A stretch of 5,871 bases of DNA from Planctomycetota bacterium (GCA_014584345.1 JACTNB010000002.1:1-5871); one strand, 5' to 3'; positions 1 through 5,871 are shown, counted from the stretch's first letter. Notes: generated by a model not told the origin, from the sequence alone. A program made the numbers and translations.

Positions 1-96
1 GTGTCCGAAACCGCAAGAAAATTTGCTGAATATTATGATCCTGAAAGGAGTTGGAGCGTTATTCGTGCCGGGTTACGAACCATGAAAAATAAGTGA
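1..96 (+). CDS. C-terminal end of an unrecognised upstream protein (partial)
   Basis: The first base is in frame with an open stretch of 31 codons ending at TGA 94-96. The encoded tail contains FAEYYDPERSWSVIRAGLR and ends in a basic TMKNK. It reads like the end of a real soluble protein, being aromatic and charged with no low complexity. I do not recognise a family. A second frame (codons from base 2, stop 83-85) is also open here, so the frame choice is tentative. It lies 82 bases before the next start codon, so the two could be co-transcribed or separate. The GTG at position 1 is probably just an internal codon at the window edge. Confidence 0.35.
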   Translation: MSETARKFAEYYDPERSWSVIRAGLRTMKNK

Positions 97-178
97 TTCC
101 TCATGGATTCTTTGTCTCGCCCGGTTTATTCTGGTGACTCGTTCATAAACGCATTCGTCATTGCTTCAAGGAATTGCC
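97..178 (+). promoter_or_regulatory. Intergenic region with a ribosome binding site for the repeat protein
   Basis: This is the 82-base gap between the upstream stop and ATG 179. The purine run AAGGAA at 168-173 lies five bases before ATG 179, a normal Shine-Dalgarno spacing. It decides the start: the in-frame TTG at 161 would add six residues and has no comparable purine run upstream. I see no convincing -35/-10 pair and no hairpin followed by a T-run, so promoter and upstream terminator are not assigned. Confidence 0.6.
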
Positions 179-271
179 ATGAGTTCTTCCTCTCCCCTGC
201 GCATTCGGATTGAAGACCTGCCTGCGATTGAGAATCTCTCGGAAGAAGAGATGGAGGAGATTTATGGCGCG
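179..271 (+). other. Putative double-glycine-type leader peptide (residues 1-31)
   Basis: Residues 20-31 read LSEEEMEEIYGA. Aligned to the classic leader pattern of C39-peptidase ABC exporters, Leu is at -12, Ser at -11, Glu at -8, Met at -7, Ile at -4, Gly at -2 and Ala at -1. Gly-Ala is an accepted variant of Gly-Gly in that family. The following residues are GRARRRG, a basic cluster. The resemblance is seen in the sequence; processing and an exporter are inferred, and no transporter or peptidase gene is in the window. Confidence 0.45.
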
Positions 272-3046
272 GGCCGCGCCCGCAGGCGTGGATTCACGGG
301 GGACGCTCCGCAAATGCTCGAAGTGCGGCAGATGCTCTCTGCGACGTTAAACATCGGCATCGATTACGGGACATTGCGTGTTGCGGGAACGAATCAGTCC
401 GACAACCTCTTCATCCGTCAGGAAAACAACACCGTCACGATCGAAAACTTTGCCGCCAACGGGGGTATGGAGCGGATCCAGATTTCCGATGCCATCCAGC
501 GGATCGATATTTCCACCGGCGCTGGAGATGACTTTATCCATCTCGCGGGAGTGAATGCCCAGGGGGGAGTGACCCTTGATGGTGGTGATGGAGCAGACCT
601 GGTGGTCAATTCGCGGACAGATGCTGGCTTGACCACGCAGGTTGCCACGCTCGCGACGAGCGTCAAGAGTGAGGATGCGGTGTTGGCCCAAGGTAGCTCT
701 CCACAACTGGTCATGGGGACGTCCGTCGAAACGCGGATGGATTCCCAAGGCAACACGTTTCGACTGTCCTATCTGAATGGGAAACTCCGTGAAGCCGAAA
801 TTCGCAATACGACCGGAGGCGTGAGTCGCATCCGCTGGGCAGAAGACGAAACGGTTGTCCGCGATACCTACCAGGATGGCAAGCAGACGCTGCAGGAGGT
901 CTGGACTACGAATGGTGGATATCTGCGAACGGAATGGCGCGAAGACGAATCGCTGATCCGCGAAAGTTTCGTCAACAACCAGCAACAGACTCGCGAGGAG
1001 TGGCAGGGAGACAGCTTCGTCCGGACCGCCTGGAAGGAAAATGGGGATCAATTGCGGCAGACTTTCTCGGGAGAGCGGGTCACTCGGGAAGAACTTTGGA
1101 ACTCGAGCGGTGGCTATATTCGCACCGACTTTACCGCGGAAGGGGGATTTTCCCGCAAGACGTACCTCGATGATCAACTGCGGCAAACGGAAACGGCGAA
1201 CGGGACGAAATCCTCGCGCACAGTCTGGCAGGACAACGGCACCAAGCTGCAGCAGGACTTCGTGAACGGCTCTCTGGTATTAGAGCGTGAGTGGAAGGCC
1301 AATGGCCAATTTCACAAAACGACATTCAGCGCGAATGGAAACCGCAAGCGGGACACGTTTGTGGATGGGCAACTGCGTGTTCGCGAACAATGGGTAAAAA
1401 ACACGTTCACGCGGACCTCGTATGACCTGGAAAAGGGTGGGACCAGCGAACGCTATGTCGACAATCTCCTGGTTCAAGAACAGCGCTGGGACGCCCAGGG
1501 GAACCGCGTCACCGTAACGTATGCTCCCGAGACTGGGGAGAAAGTGCGCGAAGAAGTCGTGGGCGGGACTTTCAAAAAGGTGACCGTCTGGAACGCAGCG
1601 CGCACCACCACGGTGATTTATCAGAAGAAAGTGGAAATTTCCCGCGAGATCTGGCAAGGGGACAACTACACACGAACAATCACCGATGGCAAGGGAAATA
1701 CGGTGCAATCGGTGTATGTCGCGGGAAAACTGGACAGCGTGAATCAGTGGGAGGCCAACGGGCGGCGTCAGCGGATCGCCTACGACACCGCAACCGGCAA
1801 GCAGTCGCAGTGGCAGATCTGGGGGACAGCCGGGGAATACGAAATCACCAAATGGAACGAGGGTATCTCGACACGCCGGGTCTATCAGGACCAGCAGGAA
1901 GTCTTGCGGGAAGTTCGGGACGGTAAAACATTCGTCCAGACCCGCTGGGATGTGCAGGGGAATGTCGTCAAGGACACCTTCGTCAAGGATCGGCTCTCGA
2001 CGCGCGAGTTCACCGACGCCAGCGGAAATCGGCTGCGGTACACCTATGCCCCCGCGACGGGTGAGCGAACCAAGTTGGAAAAGTGGGACTCGAGCGGCGG
2101 GTACGACGTCACCAGTTGGTCGGTCAACGGATCGAAACGCGAAGTCTATCAAGGCAAGAAACTGGCACTGTCCGAAGTCGTCAAGGGAAACACCCTGACA
2201 CGCACGTTGTACGACGCCAAGGGGAACTGGCGCCAGGATGTGTACACCGATGGCAAATTGACGCTGCGGATCGAACAGGATAACGCGGGAAATTCCATTC
2301 GCCGAACCTACTCGACCGAAACCGGCACGTTGACCCGCGAGGATGTGCGCAACAACACCGGGGGGACGCGGATCACCACCTGGAACGAGGAAGGTCAACT
2401 GCAGCAGACCTACCAGGATGGCAAACTCGTTCTCCGCGAGCAATGGTCGGGCGATTCCTTTGTGCGCACGGCATGGGACGGCAACGGGGGTACCTTGCGG
2501 GAAGTGTTCTCCGCCGGGCGGCTGACGCTGCGCGAAGTGACCGTGGCCGACACGACGCAGCGGACCACGTATTTCGAGGCCCCTGCCGCGACGGTAACAG
2601 GCAACTGGAAGGGGAGCACGACGAAATCAACCGTTCCCGCGGTGTATATCCAGGAAACCACGGAAGTGCTGAATAGCCAGGGAGGCCGACAGGTAACCCA
2701 TGTGTATTCCGACGGAACTCAGGCGCGGCATCATTATCAGGGGAGCGAGGAACAACTGCGGCAAACCTGGGATGCGGCGGGCGTGCAAACGAAGGAAAGC
2801 TGGGGAACCGGCAACGTGACGGTGGAAAAAGCCGTGATTTCCGCTTTGAACGGAGTATTGAAGGGCTTCCAGAAGAGCAAACAGGGCTATGCACTGGTCG
2901 GCTTGCAGTCGGGCTTCCCCAAATCGGTGGTGAAGGTCAGCCAGCCGGGCAAGATTGACGTGAACGCCAAGAACGTCGCCGTTGTTGACGAAGGGGATGA
3001 ATACAACAGATTACCAAAGGACACACTGGCAGGACAATGGCGATAA
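179..3046 (+). CDS. Large repeat-rich exported or surface protein, N-terminal part (955 aa, frameshifted at its 3' end)
   Basis: The start is ATG 179, backed by AAGGAA at 168-173. Order of parts: residues 1-31 resemble a double-glycine leader (LSEEEMEEIYGA); residues 47-55 read LEVRQMLSA, a planctomycete-type N-terminal motif; residues about 110-143 are Gly/Asp-rich with TGAGDD and DGGDGADL, like RTX-type calcium-binding turns; residues 198-776 hold 15 modules of 32-33 or 55-56 residues; degenerate repeats run to about residue 880; the last 75 residues are not repeat-like. Modules follow Y-x-D-G-K-L ... R-E-x-W ... R-T-x-W-D-x-x-G-N ... R-x-T, recalling YD/RHS or YwqK/MORN_2 repeats without a firm match. 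There is no Sec signal peptide or membrane segment. The last 15 or so residues before TAA 3044 look out of frame, because repeat coding continues in the +1 frame. Role inferred: secreted or surface structural protein. GC is about 57%, and AGA/AGG and ATA codons are rare. Confidence 0.9.
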   Translation: MSSSSPLRIRIEDLPAIENLSEEEMEEIYGAGRARRRGFTGDAPQMLEVRQMLSATLNIGIDYGTLRVAGTNQSDNLFIRQENNTVTIENFAANGGMERIQISDAIQRIDISTGAGDDFIHLAGVNAQGGVTLDGGDGADLVVNSRTDAGLTTQVATLATSVKSEDAVLAQGSSPQLVMGTSVETRMDSQGNTFRLSYLNGKLREAEIRNTTGGVSRIRWAEDETVVRDTYQDGKQTLQEVWTTNGGYLRTEWREDESLIRESFVNNQQQTREEWQGDSFVRTAWKENGDQLRQTFSGERVTREELWNSSGGYIRTDFTAEGGFSRKTYLDDQLRQTETANGTKSSRTVWQDNGTKLQQDFVNGSLVLEREWKANGQFHKTTFSANGNRKRDTFVDGQLRVREQWVKNTFTRTSYDLEKGGTSERYVDNLLVQEQRWDAQGNRVTVTYAPETGEKVREEVVGGTFKKVTVWNAARTTTVIYQKKVEISREIWQGDNYTRTITDGKGNTVQSVYVAGKLDSVNQWEANGRRQRIAYDTATGKQSQWQIWGTAGEYEITKWNEGISTRRVYQDQQEVLREVRDGKTFVQTRWDVQGNVVKDTFVKDRLSTREFTDASGNRLRYTYAPATGERTKLEKWDSSGGYDVTSWSVNGSKREVYQGKKLALSEVVKGNTLTRTLYDAKGNWRQDVYTDGKLTLRIEQDNAGNSIRRTYSTETGTLTREDVRNNTGGTRITTWNEEGQLQQTYQDGKLVLREQWSGDSFVRTAWDGNGGTLREVFSAGRLTLREVTVADTTQRTTYFEAPAATVTGNWKGSTTKSTVPAVYIQETTEVLNSQGGRQVTHVYSDGTQARHHYQGSEEQLRQTWDAAGVQTKESWGTGNVTVEKAVISALNGVLKGFQKSKQGYALVGLQSGFPKSVVKVSQPGKIDVNAKNVAVVDEGDEYNRLPKDTLAGQWR
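317..343 (+). other. LEVRQMLSA motif (planctomycete-type N-terminal motif)
   Basis: Residues 47-55 read LEVRQMLSA. Large predicted extracellular proteins of Planctomycetota often carry LE-x-R-x-LLSA about 20-60 residues from the start, just before the mature beta-rich region. Here it is followed directly by beta-strand-like sequence (TLNIGIDYGTLRVAGT). This is the main reason for suggesting a planctomycete source. Confidence 0.6.
506..607 (+). other. RTX-like Gly/Asp-rich segment
   Basis: Residues 110-143 contain ISTGAGDDFIHLAG and LDGGDGADLVV, two turns similar to the GGxGxDxLx nonapeptide of calcium-binding beta-rolls, spaced about 20 residues apart. They follow short beta-strand-like stretches such as TVTIENFA. 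Only two turns are present, so this may be a beta-helix edge rather than a full RTX domain. Confidence 0.5.
770..2506 (+). repeat. Tandem array of 15 Trp-rich modules (32-33 and 55-56 residues)
   Basis: Residues 198-776 divide cleanly into units that each begin with Y/F-x-x-G/D/N-K/Q/R. Lengths in order are 33, 33, 32, 33, 32, 33, 32, 55, 32, 56, 32, 56, 32, 56, 32. Recurrent positions are an acidic-Trp (REEW, REQW) about 10 residues in, R-T-x-W about 20 in, G-N/G-G about 27 in, and R-x-T at the end. Examples are YQDGKLVLREQW and FVDGQLRVREQW. At base level the units are well diverged, so the array is old or under selection rather than freshly amplified. Confidence 0.85.
1454..2506 (+). repeat. 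Higher-order 88-residue (264-base) super-repeat, four copies
   Basis: From the eighth module on, a long unit (55-56 residues) alternates strictly with a short unit (32 residues), giving four successive blocks of 87, 88, 88 and 88 residues. The long unit contains an extra TYxxxTG stretch (TYAPETGE, AYDTATGK, TYAPATGE, TYSTETGT) and ends near T-x-W-N/S. The phase is constant over 1053 bases. This suggests expansion by duplication of a two-module block, followed by divergence. Confidence 0.8.
2964..3043 (+). other. Frameshift zone joining the two repeat frames
   Basis: Upstream coding uses codon starts at 179+3n and stops at TAA 3044. Downstream repeat coding uses the +1 frame, which is closed before 2964 by TGA 2961-2963. 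The transition therefore lies between 2964 and 3043. Repeat-type sequence in the new frame is already clear at about 3009 (DYQRTHWQDNG). Removing one G from the GGGG run at 2993-2996 would give one continuous frame (VVDEG followed by MNTTDYQRT). Sequencing error, natural mutation and programmed frameshifting cannot be told apart here. Confidence 0.7.
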
Positions 3047-5871
3047 GATAGTCAGTACGTACGAGAATGATGAACTTAAGTCGAAGGACATTGTTCTGGC
3101 AAACGGAAACCGGCTGGAAACGGTCTATGATGCGGATGGCAAGACGACTCAATCTGTCCTTGTGGATGGTAAGTTGGCGACAACAATAATCACCACCGGG
3201 GACCAGACAATACGGACTGCCTATCAAGAGGATGGTAACAAGTACCAGCAGACATTAGTGGAAGAAAAACTGGTACGAGAAGAGTCCTGGACAGACGAGA
3301 ATACCTATCAGGAGACAATACACCTCGAGAATGGAACGATTGTTCGATCCACGTACAGAGATGGAAGGCAGATTGCAAAGGAAGAATTGACCGGGTCCAG
3401 GCGAACCGAGACATACTGGGATCCCAGTGGGGATGTCTTCAGGCAAATCTTTGAATCCGACAAACTCATCCAGCAGGAAATTTGGAAAACAGACGGAAAA
3501 TATCAACGCAGCAAATGGCAGGACAATGGAACCGCGAGTGTTGAATACTACGAAAACGGCGTGTTAAGGCAGAAAACCGAACAGACATCCGACAGTCTGG
3601 TACGTACAGGCTGGGGAGAAGACGGATCGGTGTTGCGACAGACTTGGGTAAACGGGCGGCAAACTCTGGAAGAAGCCTGGGATGCCGTAGGAGGACATCG
3701 CAAGACAAGCTGGTTCGACGACGGCAGCGTATTGCGCCAGACATGGCAGAATGGAAGCGAGAGATTACGAGAAGAGTGGTCAGGCAAGAATTTCACGAGG
3801 ATTGGATGGGATGGAGAGGGAAACAGTTACCGGCAGACCTTCGAATCCGGACTGCAAATTAAAGAAGAGCGTTGGAGCAAGAGTGGTGGTTACCAGATAA
3901 CCGAGTGGAAAACCGGAGCGACTTACCGGAATACCTACTCAAACGGAAAACAGGTGCAGAAAGAAGAATGGATTGGCAATAAGTACATAAGAACTTCATG
4001 GGACGGAAACGGAAATTCCATGAAGGAAACGTATGTTGATGGAAAGCTGATTACAAAAGAACAATGGGCAAGCTCTGGTGTTTCCATAAAGAACACTTAC
4101 AGCACGACGGGCAAGCATATCAAGGAAGAGAAATGGGGCACAAATGGAGAATACCAGGTAACGAACTGGTATGACGCATCGACCTGGCGACAGACATATC
4201 TCAATGGGAAGGAATTCTTAAGAGAAGTCTGGTCTGGATCGGATTACACAAAATACGCATGGGATACCAAGGGGAATTCCCTGCGGGAAACATACAGTAA
4301 TGGCAAGATAATTCGTGATGAAAAATGGAGTGCGGACGGGGCATATCAGATTACGGAATGGACAAGCACGAACACCACGCGCCGCACCTATCAAAATGGG
4401 AGCGAAGTGCTGCGGGAGACATGGCAGGGGACCAGTTATGTTAAAGTTGCCTGGGACACATCCAAGAACAGCATGCGGCAGACATATGAAAATGGCAAAT
4501 TGCTGACGAGCGAATTCTGGTCCGCAGATGGATCCGTTCTTAAGAACACCTATGATACCAATGGTAAGCACATTCGCGAAGAAATCTGGGATGGTTCTGG
4601 GACAGTCTATCGCCGAACAAACTGGTACTCAGATGGATCTGTCTGGAGACAGTATTTCATGAGTGGCAAGGAAGTCTATCGGCAGGTGTGGGACAGCTCG
4701 GGGTATCGAGAGTGGCAATGGGATCCCCCAGCCGGTTTTGGTCTCACGGGAGGGCTGGGCGGTCTAAAGAAAGGCCTGGAAGACACGGGAAAAGCATTAG
4801 GCGATGGCCTGAAGAATACGGGAGACAAGGCCACACAGGTCGTGACCAACGTCACAAATACCGTGAAATCGCTTCCAGGTGATGTGTCGCAGTTGTCGGA
4901 AAAAATTGTGTCCATAAAGGACATCACGAATAACATCAACACATCCATTGCAAAGATAGATCTGTCATCGTTGGAGAAACTAGCCAACATTGGAGCCGCG
5001 TGGAAAGACGTTAACAAACTGTTTGACACTTCGTTTGGGAAGATTGATTTCGGGAAATGGGGGGGCTTCGAACAAATCAAGACGTTGGACTTCAGCAATA
5101 TCTCCGTATCGTTTTCCAATGATTTCAAATTCGTTACGAGCCTGGGCGCTGATTTCGACAAATGGAAGAACGATCGTTTCGAAGTGGCAAAAGATTACTC
5201 CGCCGATCGCTGGCAGGCGGCGACGGGGTATGGGAAGGAGAAACTGGAAAGCGGTCTCGAATACCTGGGTGAACGCATGACCGCCGGGGGGGAATATCTG
5301 GATGATCGCTTTCAGGCCGGGATCGACTATTTCACGGAGCGCGGGGAAGCCTGGAAGGAATGGGGGCAGGAACTGGGCAAGGAAATCGGAGGGGGCGCCA
5401 TTTATTACGGCGGCAAGGTGGAGCGCTCGCTGAAGCGGGAGTATGGCAAGGCCAAACTGAGCCGTTTCTTTGAAAAAGACCGGCTGCTGACAGGCATCCC
5501 GCACGACTCGCAGGTCTGGATGTCGCACGGCGACACCATCATGCAGATACCCCCCCAGTTCGAGCTGCTGGCCGGCACCGAGTCGATCGACGTGGCGGCC
5601 TTCAAGTCGAAGGACGGGGCATTTGAGGCGCCGGTGTACTGCCTGCAGTTTCACCCGGAGGTGACGCACAGCCTCGACGGACTGACCCTGCTGCAAAACT
5701 TCGTCATCCATATTTCCGGCTGCCACCACGAGTGGACGCCCGCTTCTTTCATCGAAGAATCGGTGGAAAACCTGCGGCAGACCATTGGCAAAGAACACGT
5801 GCTGATGGGCCTCTCGGGCGGCGTCGACTCCACCGTAGCGGCCACCTTGCTGCACCATGCCATCGGCGACC
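2997..5871 (+). CDS. Second part of the repeat protein, fused in frame to a truncated GMP synthase (open at the window end)
   Basis: An uninterrupted frame of 958 codons runs off the window. ATG 2997 is the first start codon after the preceding stop at 2961, but AAGGGG abuts it with no proper spacing, so independent translation is doubtful; it is more likely the continuation of the gene starting at 179, cut off by a one-base shift. Parts: about 16 modules of the same Trp-rich family (3060-4724); a Gly/Lys/Asp-rich amphipathic stretch (4725-5177, GGLGGLKKGLEDTGKAL); 11-residue repeats (5178-5375); then GuaA from about 5409. Repeats and helical region have about 38-45% GC and frequent AGA/AGG and ATA codons, unlike the first part. 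No signal peptide is visible at this start. The hybrid may be a fusion gene or an assembly chimera. Confidence 0.65.
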   Translation, partial: MNTTDYQRTHWQDNGDKIVSTYENDELKSKDIVLANGNRLETVYDADGKTTQSVLVDGKLATTIITTGDQTIRTAYQEDGNKYQQTLVEEKLVREESWTDENTYQETIHLENGTIVRSTYRDGRQIAKEELTGSRRTETYWDPSGDVFRQIFESDKLIQQEIWKTDGKYQRSKWQDNGTASVEYYENGVLRQKTEQTSDSLVRTGWGEDGSVLRQTWVNGRQTLEEAWDAVGGHRKTSWFDDGSVLRQTWQNGSERLREEWSGKNFTRIGWDGEGNSYRQTFESGLQIKEERWSKSGGYQITEWKTGATYRNTYSNGKQVQKEEWIGNKYIRTSWDGNGNSMKETYVDGKLITKEQWASSGVSIKNTYSTTGKHIKEEKWGTNGEYQVTNWYDASTWRQTYLNGKEFLREVWSGSDYTKYAWDTKGNSLRETYSNGKIIRDEKWSADGAYQITEWTSTNTTRRTYQNGSEVLRETWQGTSYVKVAWDTSKNSMRQTYENGKLLTSEFWSADGSVLKNTYDTNGKHIREEIWDGSGTVYRRTNWYSDGSVWRQYFMSGKEVYRQVWDSSGYREWQWDPPAGFGLTGGLGGLKKGLEDTGKALGDGLKNTGDKATQVVTNVTNTVKSLPGDVSQLSEKIVSIKDITNNINTSIAKIDLSSLEKLANIGAAWKDVNKLFDTSFGKIDFGKWGGFEQIKTLDFSNISVSFSNDFKFVTSLGADFDKWKNDRFEVAKDYSADRWQAATGYGKEKLESGLEYLGERMTAGGEYLDDRFQAGIDYFTERGEAWKEWGQELGKEIGGGAIYYGGKVERSLKREYGKAKLSRFFEKDRLLTGIPHDSQVWMSHGDTIMQIPPQFELLAGTESIDVAAFKSKDGAFEAPVYCLQFHPEVTHSLDGLTLLQNFVIHISGCHHEWTPASFIEESVENLRQTIGKEHVLMGLSGGVDSTVAATLLHHAIGD
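3060..4724 (+). repeat. Second tandem array of about 16 Trp-rich modules
   Basis: Units start at 3060, 3159, 3255, 3354, 3450, 3549, 3645, 3744, 3840, 3936, 4032, 4197, 4293, 4389, 4485 and 4656. Most are 32-33 residues; those at 4032 and 4485 are long (55 and 57), with the same internal NTYxTxGKHI(K/R)EE insertion seen as TYxxxTG in the first array. Typical unit features are YVDGKLITKEQW, YIRTSWDGNGN and (M/L)(R/K)(Q/E)T. The last unit degenerates into YREWQWD before the non-repeat region. It is clearly the same module family as the upstream array despite different base composition. Confidence 0.85.
4725..5177 (+). other. Glycine-rich amphipathic helical region after the repeats
   Basis: The region begins PPAGFGLTGGLGGLKKGLED and continues with helix-like stretches in loose 11-residue steps (TGKALGDGLKN, TGDKATQVVTN, VTNTVKSLPGD, VSQLSEKIVSI). 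It then passes through a Phe/Asp/Lys-rich part (FGKIDFGKWGGF, DFSNISVSFSNDFKF). There is no Cys, no clear catalytic motif and no continuous hydrophobic membrane span. It could be a membrane-associating or coiled-coil stalk; no family recognised. Confidence 0.45.
5178..5375 (+). repeat. Six 11-residue (33-base) hendecad repeats
   Basis: In frame units: FEVAKDYSADR, WQAATGYGKEK, LESGLEYLGER, MTAGGEYLDDR, FQAGIDYFTER, GEAWKEWGQEL. Position 1 is mostly large hydrophobic, position 7 is Tyr (Trp once), position 10 is acidic and position 11 is Arg/Lys in five of six. This 11-residue periodicity fits a right-handed coiled coil or a long amphipathic helix, as in LEA-type or hendecad proteins. It ends 34 bases before the GuaA-like sequence begins. 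Confidence 0.75.
5409..5871 (+). CDS. guaA: GMP synthase (glutamine-hydrolysing), internal fragment: start replaced, 3' end outside the window
   Basis: GuaA converts XMP to GMP in the cytoplasm using ATP and glutamine-derived ammonia. The fragment shows, in order: GGKVERS and KREYGKAKL (middle of the class I glutaminase domain); VWMSHGDTI (5514-5540); FHPEVTH with the triad His at 5652-5654 and Glu at 5658-5660; the linker GCHHEWTPASFIEE; and the ATP-pyrophosphatase P-loop SGGVDST (5814-5834), followed by VAATLLHHAIGD. Against the E. coli enzyme (525 residues) it covers roughly residues 98-250. The first 95 or so residues, including the nucleophile Cys in GxCYGMQ, are absent and replaced in frame by the repeat protein. 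As drawn it could not hydrolyse glutamine. No GuaA N-terminus is visible in any plus frame upstream, and no own start codon with a ribosome site is seen. Confidence 0.92.

Noticed and set aside
97..160. Sigma-70 promoter (TTGTCT near 112 or CATAAAC near 144)
   Set aside because: No pair with acceptable spacing; planctomycete promoters are poorly defined by eye, so nothing is assigned.
161..178. TTG start at 161 for the first large gene
   Set aside because: ATG 179 has a well-placed AAGGAA five bases upstream; TTG 161 does not, and would add six residues before the leader.
347..1186. Minus-strand frame of 279 codons opposite the N-terminal domain
   Set aside because: Antisense to well-supported plus-strand coding with the leader, RTX-like patch and repeats; no family signal of its own.
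1280..2443. Long open frame of 387 codons on the minus strand
   Set aside because: It lies entirely antisense to the repeat array; its composition mirrors the plus-strand codon bias, it has no recognisable domain, and the plus-strand repeat pattern is far stronger evidence of coding.
770..4724. CRISPR-like or non-coding tandem repeat array
   Set aside because: Periodicity is at the protein level (multiples of three bases) with diverged nucleotides, in long open frames; there are no identical direct repeats with unique spacers.
5550..5556. Seven-C run as a possible frameshift site in the GuaA piece
   Set aside because: GuaA motifs are in the same frame on both sides (VWMSHGD before, FHPEV after), so there is no shift here. 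The seven-G runs at 5059-5065 and 5286-5292 also keep the frame.
4980..5858. Open minus-strand frame of 292 codons opposite the GuaA piece
   Set aside because: The plus strand here encodes conserved GuaA motifs (VWMSHGD, FHPEV, SGGVDST); the antisense frame is a shadow.

Overview
The window is dominated by one very long repeat-protein locus on the plus strand. The only taxonomic hint is near the N-terminus of the first large gene. There a LEVRQMLSA stretch resembles the LE-x-R-x-LLSA motif common near the start of large surface or exported proteins of Planctomycetota. With GC close to 57% in the flanks, a planctomycete or a planctomycete metagenome contig is the best guess, but this is inference.

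Layout. Positions 1-96 hold the tail of an unrecognised upstream gene. After a gap of 82 bases with a good ribosome binding site comes a 955-residue protein (179-3046). It has a leader-like N-terminus (double-glycine-type motif ending Gly-Ala), the LEVRQMLSA motif, a short RTX-like Gly/Asp-rich patch, then an array of tryptophan-rich modules of 32-33 residues. From the eighth module on, this array becomes an 88-residue higher-order repeat. Its frame stops at 3044-3046, but the repeat coding continues without a break in the +1 frame from about 3000. The split is best explained by one extra base, for example in the G run at 2993-2996, and probably belongs to a single ancestral gene.

The second frame (ATG at 2997, no stop up to 5871) carries about 16 more modules, a glycine-rich helical stretch, and at least six near-perfect 11-residue repeats. 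At about 5403-5423 it then passes in frame into the middle of GMP synthase (GuaA). The GuaA piece keeps the second half of the glutaminase domain and the ATP-pyrophosphatase P-loop, but lacks the domain's N-terminal half with the catalytic cysteine. Composition is mosaic: about 57-58% GC before 3000, about 38-45% between 3000 and 5170, and 53-60% afterwards.

Interpretation. The repeat protein looks like a large exported or cell-surface filament or toxin-shell-like protein; the modules recall YD/RHS and YwqK/MORN_2-type repeats, but I cannot assign a family. The junction to GuaA is either a real recombination that destroyed the start of guaA and fused it to the repeat gene, or an assembly chimera. 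The window alone cannot separate these, and this is the main point to check. No RNA genes, CRISPR arrays, insertion-sequence ends or convincing terminators were seen.
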